Positions 45,048 through 54,857 of a DNA stretch of 64,000 nt are shown piece by piece. The first letter of the stretch is position 1. Every line of letters starts with the position of its first letter. Source of the DNA: Marinomonas sp. KMM3893 (GTDB lineage: Bacteria; Pseudomonadota; Gammaproteobacteria; Pseudomonadales; Marinomonadaceae); NCBI RefSeq assembly GCF_004352855.1, contig NZ_SJSC01000003.1, positions 310,001 to 374,000 on the forward strand, in the 5' to 3' direction. The notes beneath the pieces are model-generated. The model did no database searches and was not told the origin of the DNA. It saw nothing but the letters and a program-made list of their open reading frames with translations. A program made the translations under genes and the position numbers.

Positions 45048-47993
45048 GGTGTGTGTGTTGTGTTGAGCTTCTATTTTTAACGAGTGTCCAGTCAAGTTGT
45101 TGCCTTCTGGGTGAGCTTTTATCCAGTGTCCTTTCTGTATTAGTGTCTTATCTAGCGCTTTATTGTGAATGAGTATTTTTGCAGTATTGCCTTGTTCTAT
45201 TTTCTGCTTAATGTACTGAATAAAACCTTCTTGCGTGATCCCTTCTACGACCTTAATAGCTTGTTTTTTGTGATCAAAATCCTGTGAGTATTTGGCGATT
45301 TCATGCCATTCATCGTACGCGTTGTCGTCTAGATTTCTAGCGCCCATTTTTAGGCTACTCAGTAGACTGTTTTTGGTGTTCTGAAAGTCTTGTTTGGGCA
45401 GTGTTTGCAACAATATGGCTTGTTCTTTGATAAAGGATTCAATGGCGTTGACCAAGGTGTTGGTGTCCTTATCAGGGGACTGTATGAGAAAGCCGAGAAT
45501 AGGGGTGTTGCGTGTACTGAGGTCTTGCACGCCGACAATGTAGCCCAGTTGTTGTTCGGTGCGCAGCTGGTTGTAAAAGCGGCTGTTGAGTATGTTGCAC
45601 AAGATGGCAAAGTAGGACTTTTGCAGAGTGGATTCGTACTCAGTTTTGTTTTCTGTCTGCGGGCCTGTGTCTATCAAGGAGTAAAGGACTGTGCTGTCTT
45701 TGCTGATAGATGGGAAGCGGTACTCGAGCTTTTCTTGTGCGGCCAGTTGCTTGGTTTCTACCTTGGTCGATAAGTGAGGGGCGAGTCTGTTGATGAATCG
45801 CTCATGCAGTGTGCTGGCAAGCTTCATGGCGTTTGCTTCTGACACGTCGCCAGTGCTGTAGCCGACGACTTCGAAGTGGCTTTTGGCGTTCTTGATGTAG
45901 TTTTGAAGGTCCCCAATGGTGCTGTCTTTAAGTGCCGCAAGCAGTTCTTTGGTGGTGAAGTTGTTCTTGGTGATCAAGGAGCTTAGTGCAATGTTGGCGC
46001 CTTGATAGGCTTGGCGGCTCTTTTGGTTATCGAGATCTTTCTTTAGCTGTGCCTTGATGCGCTGAAAGTCTTGCGGCGTAGGCTTGAATAGAAAAAACTG
46101 ATCGACCAGCCAAACGAGGTAGTCGCCTTGTTTGTCTGCATAGCCTGTGGTGTTAAAAGAAATGCCATTAAGGTGAGGGTAGAGGCTGTAGCCAAGGCCT
46201 GCAATATAGGGCTCATAAGTGGACTCGCTGATGCTGTCGTTTACGGTTCGAGTCCATAAATGATTGAGTACGCTGTGCTTGGCGGTATCGGCAGCGTGGT
46301 CAAATTGAATGGCGAGAAAGTTAATGCTGGTTGGTTTTTGGAAGCTGGTGTCCGCTTTGTGCCAAAAGGTGAAATTCTTTTTCTGGAGGATGATGTGTGG
46401 CGTCTTATCTTGCTCATCGACCATGCTGAGTGATGTTGGGATGAACGGATTCTTTTTGGGAAGTGTGATGGCCGTATTTTTGGTGGAGAAATGCACCATG
46501 TTCAAAAAATAGTCGCTAAATTGGGTGTTGCTGTACTGGCTTTGGTACCAGGGTTCTGTGTGCCATGTGATGGGGTCTTTTGACCATTTTTTGGGTAGTG
46601 TGTGTTGGGTGGATAATTGGACCAATAGGTTTTGATCGGTTAGTTGATTCAAAATATGGGTGATGTCTTTGTTGCTGGCGACTTTCTCTATTTTGAAGCT
46701 GCTAAGGGCGTCTTGTGGTGGCACCGACAGCATCCTAGAAGACAGTAGCTTGGCTAAGGCTTGTGGGCTGATGTAATTGTGATAGTCATAGGTCAGTTTG
46801 CTTAGTGTGACTTCTTCTTCGAGATAAACAGGGTTAATCGGGGCTGACTTAATGGTGCCGATCGTAGCGAAGAAGGTGCTGGCAACCTTGTCTATGTTGT
46901 GCGTGCCTTGGTCGGTCAGTCGAATGTCGGTACAAAATAGCGCGTTGTGCTCGTAGTCAGGGGATATGTCGCTGCTTAAGCTGTTGATTAAGTCTTCGTT
47001 TTTAAGTGTGGCGTACAGTGACCCTTTGCTTTCGTTGCCTAAAATATAGGTTAAATAGCGAGCTGGGCGTGTCTTGTAGTGTTTTTCTTGGCTGTCAATC
47101 TGGTAGCAAAATGACAGCGTGTTGCTGTCTATATTGGGGCGAGTGAACTGCAGTTGAGGTGCCCCGGGTTTGAGTAATGATGGGGCTTTTGGTCTTGGTT
47201 TTATGTTGCCAGAAGGGATGGCTGAAAAGTATTTGGTGGCCAATGCATCAAGATCTGCCATTGGCAGGTTAGCAACCAACACCAAGGCCATGTTGTTGGC
47301 CACATAGTTTTCTTTATAAAGCGTCAGTAGTTGTTTGTGCAGTGGGTTATTTTCGCGGTCTTTCAGTGTGTCTAAACTGCCGACGGTGAATTGACTCTGA
47401 GGGTGTTCTGGGTTGAGTAATGTTTTAAAGGCCTGATTGAGGCGACGGCGTTGACTGTTAAATTTCGCTTTGTATTCGGCGTTAACCGCGTTTTTTTCCC
47501 GTTGTGCGGAATTCGGGTCAAGCAGTGGGGCAATGAAAAATTGTGAAAATCTATCCAATGCGCCGCTAAAGTGCTTACTTTCTATATCAAAGAAAAAGTT
47601 GGTGGAGTTGATGCTGGTGTAAGCGTTGTAGCTGCCGCCATGGTGGCTAATAAAGGACTGGTAGCTGCCAGCATTAGGGTATTTTTGGGTGCCTAAGAGC
47701 AGCATGTGTTCTAAAAAATGCGCTAATCCCTGTTGGTTTTTAGGGTCTTGGTAACTGCCGACATTTACGGCCATGGAAGCGGCAAATCGTTCTGCGTGTG
47801 GGTCGCTAACAAGGATGACATTGAGGCCATTTTTTAGCGTTATTAAACTGTAGTTGTTGTGATCGCTAATGGCTTTTTCAAGAGGCTTATGAGGGTTGCT
47901 GGTTACTGTGGCGGCGAAAGCGGTAGGGTGAAAGCCGACGAGAGTGGCGAGAAAAAAAAGCGCAGTGATCAATGTCTTAGGTATTGTTGTCAT
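45033..47993 (-). CDS. M16 family zinc metallopeptidase (pitrilysin/insulinase type)
   Basis: A 986-residue periplasmic peptidase. A signal peptide (MTTIPKTLITALFFLATLVG, cleavage near AFA) is followed by the inverted zinc motif HFLEH (H92, E95, H96) in GLAHFLEHMLLLGTQKYPN; a downstream Glu in NAVNAEYKAKF completes the zinc site. The length and four-domain M16A layout resemble protease III (PtrA, 962). RTEQQLGYIVGVQDLSTRN is a typical C-terminal insulinase segment. It is monocistronic and overlaps a convergent exported protein by 15 nt. Confidence 0.93.
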   Translation of the reverse strand: MTTIPKTLITALFFLATLVGFHPTAFAATVTSNPHKPLEKAISDHNNYSLITLKNGLNVILVSDPHAERFAASMAVNVGSYQDPKNQQGLAHFLEHMLLLGTQKYPNAGSYQSFISHHGGSYNAYTSINSTNFFFDIESKHFSGALDRFSQFFIAPLLDPNSAQREKNAVNAEYKAKFNSQRRRLNQAFKTLLNPEHPQSQFTVGSLDTLKDRENNPLHKQLLTLYKENYVANNMALVLVANLPMADLDALATKYFSAIPSGNIKPRPKAPSLLKPGAPQLQFTRPNIDSNTLSFCYQIDSQEKHYKTRPARYLTYILGNESKGSLYATLKNEDLINSLSSDISPDYEHNALFCTDIRLTDQGTHNIDKVASTFFATIGTIKSAPINPVYLEEEVTLSKLTYDYHNYISPQALAKLLSSRMLSVPPQDALSSFKIEKVASNKDITHILNQLTDQNLLVQLSTQHTLPKKWSKDPITWHTEPWYQSQYSNTQFSDYFLNMVHFSTKNTAITLPKKNPFIPTSLSMVDEQDKTPHIILQKKNFTFWHKADTSFQKPTSINFLAIQFDHAADTAKHSVLNHLWTRTVNDSISESTYEPYIAGLGYSLYPHLNGISFNTTGYADKQGDYLVWLVDQFFLFKPTPQDFQRIKAQLKKDLDNQKSRQAYQGANIALSSLITKNNFTTKELLAALKDSTIGDLQNYIKNAKSHFEVVGYSTGDVSEANAMKLASTLHERFINRLAPHLSTKVETKQLAAQEKLEYRFPSISKDSTVLYSLIDTGPQTENKTEYESTLQKSYFAILCNILNSRFYNQLRTEQQLGYIVGVQDLSTRNTPILGFLIQSPDKDTNTLVNAIESFIKEQAILLQTLPKQDFQNTKNSLLSSLKMGARNLDDNAYDEWHEIAKYSQDFDHKKQAIKVVEGITQEGFIQYIKQKIEQGNTAKILIHNKALDKTLIQKGHWIKAHPEGNNLTGHSLKIEAQHNTHTLAAN

Positions 47994-48054
47994 GTCACGA
48001 TACTAGCCGAAAGTTTGAGTGGCGCGCAATGGTGGAAAACCATTGCGCGGTAGT

Positions 48055-48801
48055 TTATTTGGCTTGAGCGTCTAATGATTTGCCATTGATGCCTTCGCTA
48101 TCGGCGCCCATTAAATACAGGTAAACCGGCATTATTTCCTCAGGAGAGGGAAGGGTTTCTGGGTCTTCTGCCGGGTAAGCGGCCGCGCGCATTGTGGTGC
48201 GGGTTGCCCCTGGATTGATGGCGTTGCAGCGAATGTTGGAGGTGCTCTCTAATTCGTCAGCAAGCAGTTGCATCATGCCTTCGGTGGCAAATTTCGACAC
48301 CGAATAAGCGCCCCAGTAAGCTCTGGCTTTTCTACCAACGCTGGAGGTTGTAAACACAATTGACGCGTTGGGGGCCGCCTTTAATAGTGGCATAAGGGCT
48401 TGGTTTAGCATGAATTGGCTAAGCACGTTAACCTTCATGACCTGATCAAAGACCTCGGCGTCGTAGGTTTCAAGTGGGGTGCGTTCACCTAGTAGGCTGG
48501 CGTTGTGTAAAATACCGTCTAGGTGTCCGAATTCATTTTTTAGCGTGGCTGCCAGTTCAATAAAATCGTGCTCGCTGGCGCCATCTAAATTGAGTGGGAC
48601 TATGGCAGCCTGTGGGTAGCCTTTCGCTTCGATGGTGTCGTAAACGGCTTCTAGTTTTTTTGTGGTTCTGCCTAATAATATGACAGTGGCGCCATGCTGG
48701 GCGTAGGTGAGGGCGGCGGTTTTGCCGATGCCATCTCCAGCGCCAGTGACCAGAATTATCTTGTCTTTGAGTAGTTGCTCTGGGGCTTGATAATCAAACA
48801 T
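48055..48801 (-). CDS. yciK: YciK family short-chain oxidoreductase
   Basis: A 248-residue short-chain dehydrogenase. NAD(P) loop is VTGAGDGIGKTAA, the active site has Ser in TTSSVGRKARAYWGAYSVSK (Tyr-x3-Lys). The start MFDYQAPEQLLKDKIILVTG matches YciK. The physiological substrate is unknown. It follows ubiG by 28 nt on the same strand, the arrangement seen in pseudomonads, but without the mupP/gph gene usually between them. Confidence 0.92.
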   Translation of the reverse strand: MFDYQAPEQLLKDKIILVTGAGDGIGKTAALTYAQHGATVILLGRTTKKLEAVYDTIEAKGYPQAAIVPLNLDGASEHDFIELAATLKNEFGHLDGILHNASLLGERTPLETYDAEVFDQVMKVNVLSQFMLNQALMPLLKAAPNASIVFTTSSVGRKARAYWGAYSVSKFATEGMMQLLADELESTSNIRCNAINPGATRTTMRAAAYPAEDPETLPSPEEIMPVYLYLMGADSEGINGKSLDAQAK

Positions 48802-48829
48802 AACGCCTCCTTCTCTCTTATTTAATGGC

Positions 48830-49555
48830 TTACATGCTCGGCTTCTGGGTATGCATCATGTAATTCACGGACACATCTTTGTCTGTAAGCTTATAGTGTT
48901 TAGTGATTGGGTTGTAGGTAAGTCCGGTCATGTGTAGGACTTCTAGTCCTGCTTTTCTTGCGTGATTGTTCAGCTCAGCAGGTTGAATGAACTTGGCGTA
49001 ATCGTGGGTGCCTTTTGGCAACATGTTTAGAATGTATTCGGCGCCTACAATCGCAAAAAGGTACGCTTTCGGGTTGCGATTGATGGTGGAGAAAAAGACG
49101 TGACCGCCAGGTTTGACCAGAGTCATGCAGGCTTTGATGACGGACGCTGGGTCTGGCACGTGCTCAAGCATTTCTAGGCAAGTCACTACATCATAAGTGC
49201 CGGCTTCGCGATCCGCGATTTCTTCGGCGGTGATTCTTTCGTAGTCGATGTCTAGTTTGGACTCTTCTAGGTGTAAGTTGGCAACCGCGAGAGGCGCTTC
49301 ACCCATGTCGATGCCTTTAACGTCGGCACCCAGTTTGGACATGGCTTCTGACAAAATGCCGCCACCGCAGCCAACATCAATGACTTTTTTTCCAGACAGA
49401 CCTGCGCGTTCATTAATATAGTTAACGCGCAATGGGTTGATGTCGTGCAGAGGTTTGAATTCATTCTCAGTGTCCCACCAACGGCTGGCTAGCGCTTCAA
49501 ATTTAGCCACTTCGGTAAAATCTACATTGTTGTGCTGTTCTTTTGTATTGGTCAT
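48830..49555 (-). CDS. ubiG: Ubiquinone biosynthesis O-methyltransferase
   Basis: UbiG performs both O-methylations in ubiquinone synthesis using S-adenosylmethionine. The 241-residue protein has the family start ([29 protein letters not shown]), SAM motif [16 protein letters not shown], and [13 protein letters not shown]. It diverges from gyrA, as ubiG does in E. coli, Pseudomonas and others. Full length. Confidence 0.96.
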   Translation of the reverse strand: MTNTKEQHNNVDFTEVAKFEALASRWWDTENEFKPLHDINPLRVNYINERAGLSGKKVIDVGCGGGILSEAMSKLGADVKGIDMGEAPLAVANLHLEESKLDIDYERITAEEIADREAGTYDVVTCLEMLEHVPDPASVIKACMTLVKPGGHVFFSTINRNPKAYLFAIVGAEYILNMLPKGTHDYAKFIQPAELNNHARKAGLEVLHMTGLTYNPITKHYKLTDKDVSVNYMMHTQKPSM

Positions 49556-49899
49556 GGTTAATTTCCGATGGTGTTGTAGGGCGTTGTCTGCATCTAGGGT
49601 GTTGAGTTAGATAGATGCTGCCGTTTTATGGCGGATTGGCCAAAGTGTTCTTTGCATTATAGCGAGATCAATACAGGCAACCAATAGCAAACTTGGCTTG
49701 CTCGTGGTTTCTTTGTCAGTTAATCGTCTGAATCGTGTCATAAATTTTGTCAGATTGAGTGTCTCGGTAGAGTCATCAAATAGCAAACAAAAGATACTGT
49801 CGCAGGGGTGTTATTTATTTCCTTATGGTACAATGCAGCGCTTATAAAAAGATATCAGGGCGTCTGTCAGACTCCGAGGCATAAGGATCGGTTGTATCT
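49556..49899. other. 344-bp divergent promoter region of ubiG and gyrA
   Basis: It must contain the promoters of both genes. A TACAAT near 49829 is a fair -10 for gyrA but no good -35 sits at the right spacing. AAGGAT precedes the gyrA ATG. I see no other conserved element. Confidence 0.45.
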
Positions 49900-52572
49900 A
49901 TGGGTGAATTAGCCAAAGAAATTATTCCCGTCAGTATCGAAAACGAACTAAAGGGTTCCTACCTAGATTACGCAATGAGTGTAATCGTTGGGCGTGCATT
50001 ACCAGACGTACGAGATGGTTTAAAGCCCGTCCACCGTCGTGTTTTGTTCGCAATGAATGAACTGAAAAACGATTGGAATAAACCGTACAAAAAATCCGCG
50101 CGTATCGTCGGTGATGTAATCGGTAAGTACCATCCACATGGTGATGTGGCTGTTTACGACACTATTGTTCGTATGGCGCAACCTTTCTCCATGCGTTACA
50201 CCTTGGTGGATGGACAAGGTAACTTCGGTTCTGTCGATGGCGATAGCGCCGCCGCAATGCGTTATACCGAAATTCGTATGGCCAAAATCGCCCATCATTT
50301 ATTGATGGATCTTGAAAAAGAAACGGTCGATTTTGTTCCTAACTACGATGGCACTGAATTTATGCCATCGGTTATGCCTTCCCGAGTACCAGGCTTATTA
50401 GTGAATGGTTCTGCCGGTATTGCGGTGGGCATGGCAACGAACATTCCTCCTCACAATTTAGGTGAAGTAATCGATGGCTGCTTAGCGGTTATTGATAATG
50501 CTGACATTACTGTTGATGAGTTGATGGAGCATGTTCCTGGTCCAGATTTTCCGACAGCGGCCTTTATTAATGGTCGTGCCGGTATCGTGGAGGCCTATAA
50601 AACAGGTCGCGGTCGTATTTACATGCGCGCCCGTCACCACTTTGAAGACATGGAAAAGGGCAATCGCCAAGCCATCGTCTTTACTGAGATTCCTTATCAG
50701 TTAAACAAAGCGAAAGTCATTGAAAAAATCGCTGAGCTGGTAAAAGAGAAAAAATTAGAAGGGATTAGTGAGTTGCGTGATGAGTCTGATAAAGACGGCA
50801 TGCGCATTGTGATTGAACTGCGTCGCGGTGAAAACCCAGACGTAGTGGTGAATAATATTTTCACTCAAACACAACTCCAATCTGTTTTTGGTATCAATAT
50901 GGTGGCCTTAGTCGATGGCCGTCCACAATTGCTTAACCTGAAACAAATCCTTGAATGCTTTGTCAAACACCGTCGTGAAGTGGTGACTCGTCGTACTATC
51001 TTCGAGCTTCGCAAAGCGCGTGAGCGTGGTCACATTCTTGAAGGTTTGGCGGTGTCTCTTGCCAACATCGATCGCGTTATCGAGTTGATCAGAATGTCGC
51101 CAACGTCGGCGGAAGCAAAAGAAAGAATTGTTGCTGAATCTTGGCAGCCAGGCAATGTGATGGCGATGTTAGAACGCGCGGGTTCTGATGCTTGTCGTCC
51201 TGATGATCTGGATGCGCAATATGGTTTTGTGGATGGTGCTTACCACCTTTCTCCAGACCAAGCGCAAGCGATTCTGGATTTGCGTTTGCACCGTTTAACG
51301 GGCTTAGAACACGAAAAACTCATGGCGGAGTACAAAGCGCTGATTGAGTTGATCGCTGAACTATTGGAAATCTTGTCTAACCCTGATCGTTTGATGGAAG
51401 TCATTCGTGAAGAGCTAGAAGAAGTTCGTGATTCGTTTGGTGATGTGCGTCGTACTGAAATCTTAACGTCTCGTCAAGATTTGACGATTGCGGATTTGAT
51501 TGATGAAGCGCCTATGGTTGTGACGATTTCGGATACCGGTTATGCGAAATCTCAACCATTAGAAGAATACAAAGCTCAGCGCCGAGGCGGTCGCGGTAAA
51601 TCTGCGTCAGCCATGAAAGACGAAGACCATATTAGCCATCTATTAGTAACAAGCAGTCACGATACTGTGATGCTGTTTACTAACTTTGGTAAAGTGTATT
51701 GGTTGCGCGTGTTTGAAATTCCAACGGCCAGCCGTAACTCGAAAGGCCGTCCGATTGTAAACTTGTTACCGTTTGCAGAAGGTGAACATGTTTCGGCTTT
51801 ATTGCCATTAACAACACCGGAAAAATCAGACGCGGATGCAGAAGTGGATGAAGAGGCTCAAGAAGCCAGCAGCTACATCTTCATGGCAACAGCCAACGGT
51901 ACTGTTAAGAAAACAGCAATGGAGCATTTTGCTCGCCCTCGTTCAACGGGTCTGATTGCCTTGAGTCTAGATGACAGTGATGCTCTTGTGGGTGTTGCTC
52001 AAACGACTGGCAACGATGACATTATGTTGGTATCGAGCTCTGGTAAAACGATTCGCTTCTCTGAAGGCGACGTGCGTGCCATGGGTCGTACCGCCGCCGG
52101 TGTTCGTGGTATTCGTTTAGGCGAAGACGCAAAAGTGGTTTCTTTGATCGTTCCTCAAGAAGGCGCTGCCGTCTTGATGGCGTGTGAAAATGGTTATGGT
52201 AAGCGTACTTCGATCGACGACTTCCCAGTCTACGGTCGTGGTGGTCAAGGGGTTATCGGTATCCAGGTCTCTGAGCGTAATGGCCCAGTGGTTGGTGCGA
52301 CTCAAGTAGACGAAACGGATGAGATTATCTTGATCACAGATCAAGGAACCTTGGTTCGTACGCGAGTCACCGAAGTGTCTTGTCAAGGTCGAAACACACA
52401 AGGTGTTACCTTGATTCGCTTAACAAACGATGAGCACCTAGTGGGTGTGGTTCGTGTTGTTGAAGACGATGAAGGTGATGTGGAAGACGGCGAGGAGCTT
52501 GGAGCAGATGAGGCGGCAGCGCCGACTACTGCTTCTGGTGAGACGCCTGATACCACCGAAGACGAAGAGTAA
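49900..52572 (+). CDS. gyrA: DNA gyrase subunit A
   Basis: An 890-residue type II topoisomerase subunit that, with GyrB, introduces negative supercoils. The N-terminal breakage-reunion domain is near-identical to E. coli around the active site ([11 protein letters not shown], Tyr122). The C-terminal beta-pinwheel has the GyrA box [11 protein letters not shown]. An acidic tail of about 40 residues rich in Glu/Asp ends the protein. The quinolone-determining region reads [15 protein letters not shown], so position 83 is Val (GTG at 50146-50148) instead of the Ser of E. coli; position 87 is the usual Asp. It is followed by a terminator and serC. Confidence 0.98.
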   Translation: MGELAKEIIPVSIENELKGSYLDYAMSVIVGRALPDVRDGLKPVHRRVLFAMNELKNDWNKPYKKSARIVGDVIGKYHPHGDVAVYDTIVRMAQPFSMRYTLVDGQGNFGSVDGDSAAAMRYTEIRMAKIAHHLLMDLEKETVDFVPNYDGTEFMPSVMPSRVPGLLVNGSAGIAVGMATNIPPHNLGEVIDGCLAVIDNADITVDELMEHVPGPDFPTAAFINGRAGIVEAYKTGRGRIYMRARHHFEDMEKGNRQAIVFTEIPYQLNKAKVIEKIAELVKEKKLEGISELRDESDKDGMRIVIELRRGENPDVVVNNIFTQTQLQSVFGINMVALVDGRPQLLNLKQILECFVKHRREVVTRRTIFELRKARERGHILEGLAVSLANIDRVIELIRMSPTSAEAKERIVAESWQPGNVMAMLERAGSDACRPDDLDAQYGFVDGAYHLSPDQAQAILDLRLHRLTGLEHEKLMAEYKALIELIAELLEILSNPDRLMEVIREELEEVRDSFGDVRRTEILTSRQDLTIADLIDEAPMVVTISDTGYAKSQPLEEYKAQRRGGRGKSASAMKDEDHISHLLVTSSHDTVMLFTNFGKVYWLRVFEIPTASRNSKGRPIVNLLPFAEGEHVSALLPLTTPEKSDADAEVDEEAQEASSYIFMATANGTVKKTAMEHFARPRSTGLIALSLDDSDALVGVAQTTGNDDIMLVSSSGKTIRFSEGDVRAMGRTAAGVRGIRLGEDAKVVSLIVPQEGAAVLMACENGYGKRTSIDDFPVYGRGGQGVIGIQVSERNGPVVGATQVDETDEIILITDQGTLVRTRVTEVSCQGRNTQGVTLIRLTNDEHLVGVVRVVEDDEGDVEDGEELGADEAAAPTTASGETPDTTEDEE

Positions 52573-52576
52573 TAAG

Positions 52577-52604
52577 AGCGGCGCACCTTGGTGCGTCGCT
52601 TTTG
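52577..52604 (+). terminator. Intrinsic terminator after gyrA
   Basis: Eleven-base-pair stem (AGCGGCGCACC with its complement, one G-T wobble) around a 2-nt loop, then TTTTGTTT. It may be leaky so that serC is partly read through from gyrA. Confidence 0.8.
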
Positions 52605-52642
52605 TTTAAGTTAGATCCTGGATACTAGAGGTAAAAAACAGG

Positions 52643-53722
52643 ATGAGCCGAGTTTATAATTTTTGTTCTGGTCCAGCTGCACTCCCTGAAGAAGTTCTAA
52701 AGAAAGCGCAGTCTGAATTGTTGGATTGGCATGGCGCTGGCGTTTCCGTGATGGAAATGAGCCATCGTAGTGCTGAGTTCATGTCTATTCTTGCTTCGGC
52801 GAAAGCGCGTCTGGCGCGTTTGCTGGATATTAGTGATGACTATGAAATCTTGTTTGCACAGGGTGGTGCGTCTACCTTGTTTGCACAGATTCCGGCCAAC
52901 CTAATGAATGGTTTTGACTCGGCTTGTTACTTGGATACGGGCGCTTGGTCCACCAAGGCGATTAAAGAAGCGAAAAAATACGGCCAGATCAATGTGGTTG
53001 CGTCTTCTAAAGCGCAGAATTACCAAACTGTGCCAGCATTTTCTTCTTTTGATTTGGATGAAAGCGCGGCGTACTTGCATTTGTGCCCGAATGAAACCAT
53101 TGGTGGTTTGGAATTTTCCGAGTTGCCTGAAACCTCGTTGCCGATTGTGGCGGATTTATCGTCGACGATTTTGTCTCGTAAAATAGACGTTAGCAAATAC
53201 GGCATGATTTACGCGGGTGCCCAGAAGAATGTTGGACCTGCGGGTGTGGTGATTTGTATTGTGCGTAAAGACTTGTTGGCGCGCAGTGCGGAGACTTTAC
53301 CGACGACGTGGAATTTTGCGACCTTGGCGAAAAACGACTCCATGATCAACACGCCACCTACCTTCGCCATTTACTTGGCGGATTTGGTGTTTGAGTGGTT
53401 GGAAAATCAAGGTGGCGTAGAGGCCATTGAGCAAGCCAATATTCGTAAGGCCGAAGCACTGTATCGTGCGATTGACGAAAGCAGCTTCTATTCTAATCCG
53501 ATTGACCCAGCTTACCGTTCACGCATGAATGTGCCTTTTGTGTTGGCGGACGACTCTCTTGAAGCGTTGTTTTTGGAAGAATCAGAAGCGGCAGGCTTGA
53601 GAACCTTAGCAGGGCATCGCTCTGTGGGCGGAATGCGCGCGAGTATCTACAACGCGATGCCGATGGAAGGGGTGCAAGCCTTGATCGACTTCATGCATTC
53701 TTTTGAACAGCGTCACGGATAA
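52643..53722 (+). CDS. serC: Phosphoserine aminotransferase
   Basis: A PLP enzyme that makes 3-phosphoserine from 3-phosphohydroxypyruvate, and also works in pyridoxine synthesis. The 359-residue protein starts MSRVYNFCSGPAALP; the PLP lysine lies in YAGAQKNVGPAGV. AGRHRSVGGMRAS-like sequence (AGHRSVGGMRASIYNAMP) is at the C-terminus. It is first in serC-pheA-tyrA-cmk-rpsA, separated from pheA by 5 nt. Confidence 0.97.
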   Translation: MSRVYNFCSGPAALPEEVLKKAQSELLDWHGAGVSVMEMSHRSAEFMSILASAKARLARLLDISDDYEILFAQGGASTLFAQIPANLMNGFDSACYLDTGAWSTKAIKEAKKYGQINVVASSKAQNYQTVPAFSSFDLDESAAYLHLCPNETIGGLEFSELPETSLPIVADLSSTILSRKIDVSKYGMIYAGAQKNVGPAGVVICIVRKDLLARSAETLPTTWNFATLAKNDSMINTPPTFAIYLADLVFEWLENQGGVEAIEQANIRKAEALYRAIDESSFYSNPIDPAYRSRMNVPFVLADDSLEALFLEESEAAGLRTLAGHRSVGGMRASIYNAMPMEGVQALIDFMHSFEQRHG

Positions 53723-53727
53723 TTATT

Positions 53728-54849
53728 ATGGCAAATACGAAACAGTCTGTGCCTGAAACATTGCCTTTGCTGAGAGATCGGATCGATTCCATTGACTCGC
53801 AAATTCAGGCTTTGATAAATGAGCGGGCGCAGTGTGCTCAAAAAGTAGCGGAAGTAAAGCTGGCTGAGCAAGGCGGCGATGCCGTGGTGTTTTATCGTCC
53901 GGAGCGTGAAGCTCAAGTGTTGCGTCGCGTGATGGAACGTAATGAAGGGCCGCTTGGCAACGAAGAAATGGCGAAGATCTTTCGCCAAATAATGTCTTCT
54001 TGTTTGGCGCTGGAAAAACCGATGCGCATTGCGTTTTTAGGGCCGGAAGGGACCTTTACGCAACAGGCGGCGCTGAAGCATTTTGGTAAATCTATTGTTA
54101 GTGCGCCGATGGCCGCGATAGACGAAGTGTTTCGCGAGGTGGAATCGGGGGCCGCCAATTATGGAGTGGTGCCGGTAGAAAACTCCACCGAGGGTGTGGT
54201 AAATCACACCTTAGACAGCTTTCGAGATTCGCAGTTGAAAATCTGTGGGGAAGTGGAAGTGCGTATTCATCACCATTTATTGGTGAGTCCACACAGTAAT
54301 GCAGACGAAGTAACGCATATCTATTCTCATCAACAATCCTTGGCGCAATGCCGTGCTTGGCTGGATCGTTACTGGCCGCATGCTGAGCGTGTGGCGGTGA
54401 GTTCTAATGCTGAAGCGGCGCGTCTTGCTGCTGAGGCGGGCAAAAACGGTCGCGCAGTGGCTGCCATTGCTGGCGAAGTAGCCTGTGAATTGTATGGTCT
54501 TATGACGGTGTCTGCCAATATTGAAGATCGTCCTGATAACACGACGCGCTTTTTGATTGTTGGTAATCAAGATGTGCCGGCAAGTGGTAAGGACAAGACT
54601 TCCTTGTTGATCAGTGCGAAAAACGAGCCGGGTGCTTTGTACCGCTTGTTGGAAGCGTTTGAGCGCCATGGTGTTGATATGACGCGTCTTGAAACACGAC
54701 CTTCGTTAATGAGTCGTTGGGGTTATATCTTTTACATAGACTTTGTCGGCCATTATCAAGATGAAGCCTGTCAGGCGGTTATTGCGGAGTTGAGAGGGCG
54801 AGCTTCTGAAGTAAAAGTGCTTGGCTCTTACCCGGTTGCCGTTCTTTAG
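53728..54849 (+). CDS. pheA: Chorismate mutase/prephenate dehydratase (P-protein)
   Basis: The bifunctional enzyme that converts chorismate to prephenate and then phenylpyruvate for phenylalanine. N-terminal chorismate mutase domain (about residues 10-95, YRPEREAQVL), prephenate dehydratase domain (LGPEGTFTQQAALKHFG, ENSTEGVVNHTLDSF, DNTTRFLIV), and a C-terminal ACT domain for Phe feedback (KNEPGALYRLLEAF, then TRLETRPS, where ESRP is common). 373 residues, normal. It lies in the serC cluster, 8 nt before tyrA. Confidence 0.96.
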   Translation: MANTKQSVPETLPLLRDRIDSIDSQIQALINERAQCAQKVAEVKLAEQGGDAVVFYRPEREAQVLRRVMERNEGPLGNEEMAKIFRQIMSSCLALEKPMRIAFLGPEGTFTQQAALKHFGKSIVSAPMAAIDEVFREVESGAANYGVVPVENSTEGVVNHTLDSFRDSQLKICGEVEVRIHHHLLVSPHSNADEVTHIYSHQQSLAQCRAWLDRYWPHAERVAVSSNAEAARLAAEAGKNGRAVAAIAGEVACELYGLMTVSANIEDRPDNTTRFLIVGNQDVPASGKDKTSLLISAKNEPGALYRLLEAFERHGVDMTRLETRPSLMSRWGYIFYIDFVGHYQDEACQAVIAELRGRASEVKVLGSYPVAVL

Positions 54850-54857
54850 TCTAATAA

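Noticed and set aside
54277-54669. 130-codon frame antisense to pheA
   Set aside because: Lies wholly inside the conserved pheA gene; high Arg/His/Thr content is typical of an antisense shadow.
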